This document shows positions 38,230 through 50,700 of a stretch of DNA of 64,000 nucleotides, piece after piece. Source of the DNA: Kudoa neothunni (taxonomy: Eukaryota > Cnidaria); NCBI GenBank assembly GCA_964304625.1, contig OZ199838.1:9052001-9116000 (forward strand), written 5' to 3'. The notes under the pieces were generated by a model that worked only from the letters and a program-made list of their open reading frames with translations, searched no databases and was not told the origin of the DNA. The first letter of the stretch is position 1, and each line of letters begins with the position of its first letter. The translations under genes were made by a program, and so were the position numbers.

Positions 38230-39800
38230 TGAGCAAGAGTTGCTGGGATTAAAATTGTAAGTGGCTATATCTCTGAGAATGAATATCTATAAATCTACTG
38301 CACATATTTTATTCATATTTTGCATATTATCTAATATTTACTTAACTTAATTTTCTGTATGTTTTGGAAAAATTTGAAGAATAAGAAATTTTTAAGGGTG
38401 CATCCACCCTGTGTCCATCAATAATCTAGCGTAATTATCATATTTTTGAAAATTTGGATAAATAAAAAATCTATCATTTATTGAATTCAAAATAATATAT
38501 AATTTTTTATTATTGTTTTTATCTGATTATTTTATATTTCTAAAGGGATTGGAATATATGATGACTTGAGAATGAGGGTTATAAATCATTAACTATAGCA
38601 GTTATCACATGCCGAAAATAAATTTAATATGTAATGTGTAATATTTAATTTTTCGGTTTATTGATATAATAAGTAATATATGTACCTGTTTATATCCATA
38701 ATTGTTGACAAATGAATTCCTCCTGACTTTACAATTGACCATATTTTCGATGAGATTTTGAGGTTTAAAAATCCAATAATAATAATAATATTTTACTGCT
38801 GACTTTTAATAAAAGTTGTTCTATCCTATTTTCAACTTAATCGCTATTATTTGATTGTTTCTTATGAGATTTTAATTCATTATTTGTCAAGTTTTGTAAT
38901 TTTGATAAATGAGATCCCTATTAAATCAACAGAAATCTCCTAATTCTCACTATCAGAAATTAAATCATAAAATATTTCTTTTTTGTTTGCTGAAACAAAT
39001 ATCTACAACTATATCAAATTGTAAATATTGTATTTGCCAACAAACCATCATATTTATGGAGGAATCGAACGATAAAAACGTCATCACGAGTCTTAGTTAT
39101 TATCCCAGTAATCTAATAAACCATATAGCTTTATTAAAAAGTTCCCCACAAAATTCAGAAGTTATAACTAACACTATCAAAAAACTTGTTTTTTGTAACT
39201 TTTATCTGAATTTATTTTGATTTCAAATTTATTTTACTGTCAATAATGGTTAAAACATTTTATTTATTATTTTGTATTATCTGACCCACATTTAAAAACC
39301 TTTTTCTATATGACATTCTCCATCGATGAATACACAATTTTTAGAAAAGAGGAATAATGCGTGTGATAATAAAAATTTTAATTATATACGTCTTATTATG
39401 ACAATATAAAGATTTTCGAAGGAAACGAACCATATTCCATATATAAACATGCTAAAATTAATCTTTTACCATTCCAACCCGAAAGAATACAATGGATGCT
39501 GAAATAACTTTCAAGTGAAAAATTAATTATTTACATAGATTAATTTAAAAGGGAATACTACTTTTATATCGAAATACTTAAAATTATATGATGGTTAGGT
39601 TAGATTTTTGATGGACTTCAGGGTGGTTGCATTGCTAAAAATTTTTTATTCTTCGAATGCTTCCAAAACTTACAGAAATTTAAATTAAACAAATATTAGA
39701 TAATATTAATAAAATATGTGCAGTAGATTTAGAGATATTCATTCTCAGAGATATAGTCACTTCCATTAACAATTGTCGTGCCAATAGCCTCTGTCTTCAA
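38230..39800. repeat. Long inverted repeat with about 200 bp diverged arms
   Basis: The left arm (about 38230-38435) and right arm (about 39600-39800) are reverse complements with moderate divergence. Shared blocks include TATATCTCTGAGAATGAATA, AAATCTACTGCACATATTTT, TATCTAATATTT and CACCCTG with GTCCATCA. The 1.2 kb centre contains one open stretch (38909-39220, +; MRSLLNQQKSPNSHYQKLNH) of unknown nature. This could be a foldback or long-TIR transposon, or two copies of one repeat in opposite orientation. No target duplication was recognised. Confidence 0.6.
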
Positions 39801-40580
39801 ATGATGCCCATATTAAAAATGCCGGCTAATTATTAAGAACTCTAAATATTTGATATTTTTCGGTAAATAAAACTATGTAATAATGTTGAAACTTTTTTTA
39901 AAATAAAGTTCACGGTATAATTTGAAAGATATCAAAAGTAATAATGCTACCACGCAAACGGCTTTTTATTTTGAAAAAAAAATTGCACGTATATAATAAA
40001 TAGTAATTTATGCATATTGAAATGCAATTGTGATTTTATCATGCATTTTATGATTATTTTCCATAGCAAACAAAAGGATATTCCATGGACATGAAATATC
40101 AATATCTAATCAAAATATGTGGATAATATTTTTCATGATGATTGTGAGCTCTAATTTTATTATTTTAAATGGTATGACTGTTTTTCTTTACTTTTAACTT
40201 AGAATCATTTATTAAAACAAAATTATAATGCTCACAATATTAAATAAAGTTACACACATATTTAAAATATTTAGTTTCCATCACTACAGTTTCTTATTGA
40301 TATTTAATCGAACTCTGACCAAAAGGATAGATAAATAGGTAGATAGACCTGAAATATCGGTTACTTTGATAAAAAAATCTTAATTAACGTAGGACATACA
40401 TGTTTTAAAAAGTAAAGAATGAATAAATGGGGGAATTTTAAACAGTGTCTTAAGGCCAAATCAAGCCTCAATACATGCATAATCGAAAATTATTATATTC
40501 TATACTGAAAAAAATAATAAAGAATTTATCGTTATAAATTTTAACAGACAACAAATAATAGAGATAATATTCGAGGAAAT
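39801..40580. other. Upstream region of the four-TM gene
   Basis: AT-rich; no exons or transposon ends seen. It should include the promoter of the gene starting at 40581. Confidence 0.45.
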
Positions 40581-41265
40581 ATGAAGTCCGAGAGTGAAGA
40601 AGGAAAGAACTTCTATTTTAAAATGATATTTCTTTTTCTGAACCTAGTAGGAAGTGGTTTTTTGTTCTCAGGTATATTCACAGCAGAATCTACTATTGGG
40701 ATGCACTCTAACAGAACCACGTTGTTTTATGTGGGCATTTGGAGAATATGTGGAGGCGTAACAACTAGAGGCCTTCCGCTAGAAGGGTTAAAAAGACACC
40801 AATGCGTGCTGTATCATTCAGAGAGTTTCAACAACATAATAAATAGTATTATAAAGCTGTGTTGGCATTTATGTTAATATCTGCATAATTTAGTGTCACT
40901 AATTGAACCAAGAATCGCATCAATAATTAATATATTCCTTTGTTGTTTGACAACAGTATTCACGATTATACCTTTGATTTCAACGGAAAAAATGAAAAAC
41001 CTCGCTATAAAACAAAGTGGAATATTTGCAGCTGTCGTAGTTCAGCTCGTAATGAGTAAAATTTTTTATTCGGTTCCATCAAATAGCTACATATTAGATT
41101 TTCCATTTCTTACAACGTTACTGCTTACGACACAAAACAAACCCATGGATGACGTTGACCGCCACCTATGAATATGGATTCAGTTATTATGCGCTGTTGA
41201 CTTCGTTTATCATGTTTAATATTTTATCCGTATTGGAAATAACCTACTCCAAATATTTCACATAA
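40581..41265 (+). CDS. Claudin/PMP22-like four-transmembrane protein
   Basis: Three exons, 40581-40845, 40894-41048 and 41098-41265, are separated by 48 and 49 nt introns with consistent phase. They encode 195 residues. TM1 is FKMIFLFLNLVGSGFLFSGI. The first extracellular loop has GIWRICGG followed by HQCVLYHS, which resembles the W-GLW-C-C signature of the PMP22/EMP/MP20/claudin superfamily. TM2 is INIFLCCLTTVFTIIPL, TM3 is IFAAVVVQLIFHFLQ, and TM4 is YGFSYYALLTSFIMFNILSV, with the usual short C-tail (ITYSKYFT). The stop codon overlaps an AATAAA signal (41265-41270). The family is involved in cell contacts or membrane organisation; the exact role is unknown. It runs convergently towards the UBR gene. 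Divergence is high, so no orthologue is named. Confidence 0.7.
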
Positions 41266-41718
41266 ATAAATAATTCATCTCAATTGTTTGGATCCGTGTT
41301 TTTCCCATTTTAAAATAAATTTACTGTTTTATTAGTAGTTGAAAATAACGCACCACAAATCCATCATCACACATTCAATCAACCAGAGCTCATGTGTAAT
41401 CCTCACCTTTATTACAGTAAATTAAATTTGAATTTCATAATTTCCATCTTTAATAAAGAAAATTCTAAATAATAAGCAAAGTAAGTTGTGATAGTTTGCG
41501 TTAATGGTGTAACAGAATAGAAACAAATTTTTTCGATTATAAATGAAGCGCTAGACAGGAACTATAGTTATTGATACAGTAGCCATAACTTCAAGAGTAA
41601 ATAAGGTAAAATTCAGGTCTAAAAATTCGAGTGAATGGTGTGATGAATTGTATGATATCGCCAGATTTTTATGAGGTCAAAATGAATTGATTCATCATAT
41701 GTTAGGTTGGAACAATAC
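41266..41718. other. Convergent intergenic spacer
   Basis: It lies between the four-TM gene stop and the predicted UBR stop. It contains AATAAA-like signals for both directions and nothing else recognisable. Confidence 0.45.
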
Positions 41719-44700
41719 CTATACAATTAAGAGAGTTGGCAACCACAATACATTTTTGTCTAATATAAAAGATGGAGTAGAGTACCTGAGGTTACTTTTG
41801 GATTGGCCTTGTAGATTGACATAAGGATAGGGAAAGCTTTTACTCACTTGTCGCCCGTAGCAAAATTTAACTGAAGCATCAATCACACTAAGAATGACAG
41901 AACATTTTCCAGGACACTTGTGTGAGTGATCTTCTAAAGCAGAGAAGTCGCTATTACACTCTGCACATAAACAAATCCATTCATGACATATTAGACACAA
42001 TCCAGTATCGTCTTTTCTACGATATTTTTTGTTGCAAATTTTTTGTCTGTTTAAAAGTAAAGTTGTTACAATTTTATTTAAAAAGAAAACAGGACTTGTC
42101 AGCCATGGCCATTGCTATAAGGTCCAGGTGTTTATGAGGAAGTACAGCCAACGGAAAACTTTCAAACACAAACCTAAAATTTTTATAATAATACTTAGAT
42201 AGGTTATATTACGTAAATGTAGTCCATAATATTGGGGCACGTGTTATGAATTCATTTGGAGGGAAAGTTGTACGACTTTTCCATCTATGTAAACAAAAGT
42301 GTAACGACAATAACTGCGTCGTGATATGAGTAAGATTCGAAAATACTCAGGTACGAGTGTAGCAAAACAATTTGAGGTAGTCATCAGCTGGTAAACATAC
42401 AAAGTGAAATCTTGTGGCAGATCCAAAACTTTGATGAGGCCAAGGTATTCCTGTACCATATCAAAATCGGGTTTGACTTCCTTTTCTATTATTTAGTTTT
42501 AGTGGTTTTGTCATTTAAATATAAAAAATTGCTATTATATGGCAAATGATAGAAAAATTGAATTAAACAAATCTATTTTATTACCTTAACCAACATCAGA
42601 ATAAAAATTAATTATTAGAATTATTATCACAAAAATTAAGATGAATATTTTTTAATTAAACGGACAAACATACCCCTATTATAATTGAAGCTTTGATCAT
42701 GAATAAGCTGGAAAAAGATGGTGGTGGATCGAAGAAAGGGAACAATTAAGGTGAGCCATTTATAAAAATAGTGATATTTGAAATCATCTTCGATTTTTGT
42801 TCCATTCAAAGAGTAGAACAATGTAACAAAGCTATCAATGATAGAATCCGAAAAATTGTTCTTCACCTTTTCCAAATCTTCGTCCTCCACCATTTTCACG
42901 TTAACGTCAGGAATATTTTCACAGTACACAAGTAATTTGATAGATTGAACCGTGTGTAAGGTGTAGAAAAGTGTCGCGCAAAATTTTTCAATGTCTAAAA
43001 CATGGAACATATTTGGCGACAATTTGTGCACGGCTTTCAACTTGCCCACTCTGATTAGCGAAACCAAACAAACATAAACCACTGTCATGGTTTTGAAGTA
43101 GTCAACATGGTAGAGAAAGTTTGAGTGTTGATTAGTTATCACAGATCGAAGCTGTTTCAACGAATCGACAAAAATATTAGCAAATTCGTTGTAGTCACTG
43201 AAATTAAAACCGTAGGACTGTGCAAGAAAAACCACATATTTTATGATGTATCTTAGAGGATTGATTCGATAGTTATCAAAAATACTGTCATTCAAGAGTG
43301 TTAGATAATCCACTCTGGTATTAACTTCGTAACATTGAATGGAGTAGACCATTGAGGTTAAAAGTAAGTAGATTCTAGATGAATCTGTTTGTTGAGAGCT
43401 ATCAATTTCTGCGAATTTGATAAGGTTAGAAAAGACGCTTTCTGGTTTAAACGAATGGAAGGGATCGCTGGTGAGAGATTGTGAGGCATTTAGCTCCTGG
43501 TCATTGTCGAAATCAATCTTGTCTAAGGCATCCATATAGTAATTGAATTGTTGAAGTTGATCGAGAAAATCAAACCTTTTGCCAGAATCTTGATCACTTT
43601 TGCTCGAACAATTTAATCGATTTAAAACAACACATGGGATAGGAGTATTTTGTTGTGAATAGCAGAGAGGGCAATTGAAACTCAACAAACTCGAATCATT
43701 GAAAACAGTTTGAAACGCACCCAGATGAGTGTTATGGCTTGAAAAAACATGACATATGTGAAAAATGTCCACATCCACCAATATGAATTCCACCTGGTCT
43801 ATGCGGTAACGACACAGACAATCGATTAAAACCTATAAATACTAAAAACCAATATCCATCAAAAAATCTACCATAGGATTGTGCTGCATATAAACATCTA
43901 AAAGTTGGGTCACGATCTGCTGCGTACTCCTCATCAGCATGGAACAACAAACTGTTCGAATGAATGTAATTTCCAAAAATATTGGAAGTTGACATGAAAC
44001 ACAGAATCATATGATCAGATAATGTGAAAAGAATTTCCTCTTCACTGCTACACAAACCCATATGATTTTCTTCTTGACATAAGATACAATTTAATGCAAC
44101 TTTAGTATTAGCACAGCTGTCTGCTGACAAGGATTTTTTGTGGCCAATCAAAGGAACGTTTTCAGTGCATACTGAGTTTCTATATAAACAGACCGCATTA
44201 ATGCCCGTAGGTCGTTGGAATTTTTCAACAAAAAATATACCGAATTTTTTCGTTTTCTATTTCGATTGATTCTAAAAATTGACGAGCTTCTTCATTTTTT
44301 TCAATAAAGTTTTTTTGCATTTTCTTCATGCGTTCAAGTGCAAGTTTTCTGTGATCAACTTTGGGTTTCTGTGAGGACGGTATCGATTGTGTGATTTCAA
44401 TTTGACCGCTAGATGATTCCTGCATTTCAATACCAAACCATTGATAAGTTGAATCCAAAATCTATTCGCAACCACAAATCATCATCAACCAACACAGTAG
44501 TATTAACATTACATTGATAAGCTGGTTGTAAAGTAATTTGGTGGTGAGTGTAAATGAAGACACATCAAATCCACGCAGAAGAGATAAAATATTATCTTGT
44601 GCGTTGTTTCCACTTGGAGTATGAACAAAGAATGATTTCAACATATGGTTAGCGTTGTCATAGGAGTTTTCGATGAGACAACTCGCATCATTAACCACCA

Positions 44701-47700
44701 AGTAACAAATGTGGACAATCTAAATATTTAATACAAAAGACAATAAATAAAGATCGTTTAGTGTCAAACCTACAATTGAAATGCATTGCTGATCTAGTGG
44801 AACAATTTTATGAATTTGGAGCGATCTGATAATCATTTCATTGAGGTGAGAATTGGCGATAAAGGCAAACATGTTTTCACCTAATGTTCCTGAAATAAAA
44901 GGAAGCGTGTTGAGCCCTCCTATTTTGTCAGATTATTGCAGTAAAATAAAAAAAATTACCTCGATACTCAGTCAAATTATTTTTCTTGATTTGATTCTCA
45001 AGATAGGTTTCAACCTAGAAATTGTTTCAAACATCACAAACAAGCCAAATATACATTGTATATCTCTGAATTGTTGTAATAGATTGAGAATATATTAACG
45101 TGTGAAAGAAATTCAGGTTTTAGAATATATCTTTCGATATTTTCAAATGCCGACATTCTAAATGAACAAAGTAGATATTAAGCTAAGTTGTCACATAAGG
45201 ATGATTCATATTTAGGAGCGGCTTATATTTGAACACAAAAAATATTAAAATATGCAATAAGAAACTGATTTAAAATTAAATATCGATTCAGAACTTTTAA
45301 ATTATGTGGCTCAGATTTTTCAATGTTTTCCTATGTAAGTTTCAAGTGTATTTTGGTCGGAATGAGAACAGATAAACAATCTAGCTTACAATCTGTATAC
45401 AAAATACGAAAATTAAAAATATTTTTATTTTTTACTTTTTTTGGTAAATAAATAATACACAAGCGATACATCGTTGATTTTAAATAAAAAATAATAAAAT
45501 TTTTAGACGTCAATATAACAATCACACGGACTGACATGTGACAGAATAAGTACATTATACATAGCATATTAAATTATAAATTTATTTTAGTTATATTATT
45601 TTTATCAAAAACTCAAATATTAACATGAGATTTCTTAAATGCGAGAGATCCCAAGTAATTGGATTATAAGAATTATTTGTAAAATTAATATTTATAATTA
45701 AAAACTGTAAATTATTGGGTAAATATTTAACTTAGAAATACATTAATGTCAAAAATATAATCCACGCTATATAGACTGCAACTTAATCGTATATTTGAAA
45801 ATTTAAAATCAATATTTAAGCATTTATATACGCAAGCTCAAACGCAACCGATATATTTCATACCTAACATCAAATAGATGGGCGATGATTTTTTCCAGAG
45901 AGGAGTAACGAAACTCAATACCAAGCTATATAACCACATGTGAATGAAATGGGCATATTTAGAGAAAATTCAATACCCTTTCACAAATCTTTGTGTACAA
46001 GTCTTCATAGTGATCAATGGTAGCTAGGTAGTGAGAGCAATGATGAATAAACACATCGTAAATAATCTCATCATGATAAGATTCATCGTTCGAAGAAGTG
46101 TTATTTTCGTAGATGAATTGATTATGGCGGTTAGCTATATATGTGAATGATCTACTAGAAAATGCAAATACGGCAATTACTTGCCACCTGATAAATCGTC
46201 ACATAAAACCACTGAATTAGATTATTGAATTTTTCTATCTAAGCACAGACAAATTAATAAGAAATTTATAACAAATTATAAAGCTATACTTTAGCCTTAT
46301 CTGATGCAAGTAGTCGTTCATATTCAGCCCAGCTATATAAACAGGATTCAATATCATATTTAGGCATATTGTTAGCTATAATAATATACAATATGCTGTA
46401 ATTCGTAAAGTAGCATTCGCGGAAATAAATGAAAAGAGTTATGGGATCAGAGGTTTCCACGGAAACCTAAAATAAAACATTTTAATTAATAAAGGAAACT
46501 CATAAAGAAATAGAAAATAATACCTGTAAACTTAGTCTATCCAATGTAGATCGGAGATAACAATTTCCAGGTTTAACATAGATATTAGTCTTTTAGAAGT
46601 AAATCAATTAAAAACTTGTCTGAAAAATATATTTAGAGTTTCGTGTATTTACCAGTATATTATGAAGAGTGTCATGTGAGGTAGAGAGAAATCTGCAAGA
46701 ATCCTGGTAGTATATTGCAATAGTATCAAAAGATTGTCTGAAAAAATCGAGTGATGTGAAGTCAGAGTTCTACATAGTAGCTCGTCAAAAATGTGAATAA
46801 TGTAAAGAAAGAAATTATTTACATGAAATAGTTGTGGATTTATAAAATCAGAGACTTTTAGATTGAAAATGTGGCAACGTAGCAATAATACTAATGTAAA
46901 TGTTATTCACACACATATTTATCATAATGTAAATCATATATAAGTTTTACATGTGATATAACGCAGAAGAATTTTCATGTAATGAAAATTCTTGATACTA
47001 AGAAAGTGCTCATTCATCATAGTATTGGTGAAACCTAAGCGGATGTAAAATAAGAATTGATATTCAAAAAAATTAATATTAGTCAAAAAAATAGTTCAAA
47101 AAATTCAAATCAGAAAATTGGAAACATGATGAATTAAATTTGTAATTAAGAATACTGAAACCGGCATTCTAATGACAATATGCCGTAAAATATTCAGATT
47201 ATTATTTAATAATTATTAATGGCAGAAAAAATGTTAATTTATTGGTAAGATTTTATAAATTTAAATATAAAAATTTGACATAAAAATAATATAGTCCCAA
47301 AAAATCCCCCTTTATTTGTTTTATTAATCATAAAAGGTCTTATTTGTAGTTGGTAAGATTTAAGATATATAAGCGTGCAAAAATAAAAACTTCTAAAATA
47401 AATGTAAAGAATTTTCAGAATTTTTAATAAAGAAGTTGGATTTTATTTAATTACAAATTTTTCTAAAAAGCAAAAACGACAATTACTCCCAAAACAGATT
47501 GGAATTATACATCTGATGTATCATATTATATCCGAATTTAATACGAAATTCTAATTTATTACATTACATTTCATTAAATTAAATTAAAATATATTCAGTA
47601 ATCGAAAATATGCGGTTGAGCTAAAATTTCTAGAAAGTTAAAACGCACATTAAATATTCTATCTCTGCGCATAAGGACTAAATTACTGATCCTATGTTGG

Positions 47701-50700
47701 GAAAAATTCAAAATTACAACCCGACACGGCACGACATCAAAGAACTACAATTAAATTCTTATGCTGAATTTTTGTAGAATAAAGCTAAAGGGTTACATAT
47801 GCTTAAAATACGCCCCGAAGACACAAAACCAAATAACCAGATATTTTATAGCAATACTTTATACCAGAGATGCAAAACTAACTAAACTATATTTTAAAGT
47901 AATACTTACGCACCTCAGACACAAAACTAACTAATCGAATACTTTACGGTAATACAGTGACTTATGGGTCGTACGAAATATCGCAATAAAACGTAAAATA
48001 ATGATTATATAGAAAATTTAATTTGTACTCTATAAACTTCATAACATAAGTAACATATTTCCTCGATTTGACATTAGAAAAATTAAAATATCAATAGTTA
48101 TCATGTATTTTTTGTGTCGTGCGTAATGATTTCTTTTTCATAACTACGAAAATTAAGGCTTGTGCGTCAACAGATGGTAATAAAATTTCAACTTTATCCG
48201 AAAAGATGAAATTATAAAATTTTATCAAAAAGTAGTGAATAAATCAAACGCTAAACCTGAAATAATGAAAATCTTTGGTGTAAAAATCAGGTCTGCATTG
48301 AATACTATTATAACTATTTAAACTGATTGATTTAATATTACAACGATTGTTCTATTCAAAAATAATAAAAACTCTCAAAGGGAGAAATATGGATCCTGAT
48401 CTACGAGTAGAAGAGTGGATTGAACTGATGAGGCAAATTAGATAGAAGATCCTCAATATGTTGCTATTAGTAAAACTAATTAATTCCTTATGATGTCTCA
48501 AAACCAACATCTGTATCTATTGGTTGGTTTACGGCTTTATAAAGATTTAGCAATTTGCACAATATATTTTTTGATGAATCTTCAAATTTTAAATCATGTT
48601 GGATCACCGATTACTCAAAATATTAATCTACAGTAAGGTCTCGATACTGCGAGGTTCGATATAGGTAGTCGACATTTTTTTAAAGTTCTATAACTATCAT
48701 TGTAACCTTTTCGATGTATATAGGTTTATACTCTAGAGTTATACCCAAAAATCCGAAATAACATTTAAAAAACGCATTTTTTGTAAAATTCAGGGTCTTG
48801 CTACTGGACAGCGGCTACTTCCAATTTTAATCCGATTAATCCATTAAAATACACAGTCGGACGCTCGGTATTGTGAAAGAAATAAATTTTGGTAAAAAAA
48901 TTGGATTTATTCAATATTATGATTCAATTACCTCAATCCGAAATGCCAAAAAATTGCTCTATTGCGCCTGATAATATCATGAATTTTGTTGTGAGTTTTA
49001 TTCAAATTAAAAATAGTTACACTTCTCTGAATAGAATTTTATCTAATAAATCTGATATAATGAACTCCAACGTTGTTTCCCTCAGTAAACGAATTCAATT
49101 AAAACATACATCCAACTTCAAATTGCGTTATATGGTCGGATAGTGTCAGAATACCAAAAAAGACAAATATTCTAGAGTTTATATCACTTAGAAGGAAAAA
49201 CATTTTGCTAACGATCTTAAATCACTAGTTTAAGTGGGAACAAAGGTTTCCTTAAAAATTTTAAGGTTCACTGTTGTATAAAAATTCATTCTTCGCGGAG
49301 AAGGAGGGAAGTTGATGATAACATTGTTAACGATTAGGTAATCAAATTTTATTAGGTAAAAAGTAGATATGAAAAAGAAAGCATTAAATTTAGATGAGAC
49401 CTCTCTTCTCTAAGAACAATGCACTAAACGAACATATGATATAAAGGAGTTGAATTAAATGGAAATGAAACAATCACAAAGTGCTTAATTTATAGGGACA
49501 AAATTTCCACATAGTTTCATTGGTAAATTTAAAGAGACCCCCGTATAAAAGGAATTTATGAATTTCCTGTTAAATATTAATAATCCAAAAATGGTTGGAT
49601 ATCTTCAACTAACTACTTGATATTTTGAAAACTCTTGATAAAAAGTTCGTGAAAGATGAAGAAAAATTCGTACATTATTAGATTGATGGCTTTCACATCT
49701 TTAATTTAATAATCTAAACCAGGTGGATCATTTTTTCGTTGAAAAATAAAAAATTTATTCTAATGACGCAAGCGCGAACCATCGATATCGGCGGTGGTTT
49801 CTTATTGGGCAGTAAAAGCTCAGGCCCCGATTTAGTTCGCAATATCGAGACCTTACTGTAAATAAGTATGTTAGATGAGCAGAACAAAATCTAATTTTAA
49901 AATTTTGTGTTTATTTTCACATGCGCAAAGCTGTGTCCTGCCTGACGATGTTGATTTCCCTTGATTACGCACGACCCATAAGTCACTTACATAGAATAGA
50001 TATTCCATCAGAATCGAATTTACATATCATCTTAATTTTTTTAATATATATTACTTATGAAAAATTAAGTTTTTCATCACCTAATTTTGATACATTATAA
50101 TTTACAGTTATCAGAAAAATTTTTAACCCAGAATTAACATTTTTTTAAATTAAGTCATACTAGCTTTTTAAACCATAACATTAATTAATACTAGTTTTAT
50201 TATAAAATTAAATAATTTGAGATTTTTGGATGAATGTTAAATAATGATTTAAATTTAAAACAAGTGCACCCTAACTTTATTCATTCGAAAATTAATTTAA
50301 CGATCAACAATGTTTTCACAAAAACATGTTATACAAAGTAGAGAGTGAAATTTATACGGCATTCACTTATTTATTAAGAATCACGCGAAATTTACCATCG
50401 TTATTAGCATTGGTACTTTCGTTTTCATCGTATGAGTTGTCATAGTAGGATTCAAAAATAGTATTGTCTTGTTTTTGTGTAGAGCTGTGTCTCGGATATT
50501 GTATTTTGTTGAAAAAATCTATTGCATAATTTACACAACGTTTATAGAGTTGTTCCTAATAATAAAGTCAGGGTGAATAAGACAGATTAAACAACAACTA
50601 TATTCAACTATATAAATCAACACCTACATTAGAACATATCCAGCAATACAATCGATACAGCACATCTTCTATAAGGACGATATAAGCAGACGCACCGTCA

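Noticed and set aside
46967-46993. 12 bp perfect palindrome around GTA
   Set aside because: AT-rich palindromes of this size are expected by chance; no other support.
48889-49143. 84-codon plus-strand frame inside the pogo-like element
   Set aside because: No similarity to known transposase motifs; its opening may be chance within decayed DNA.
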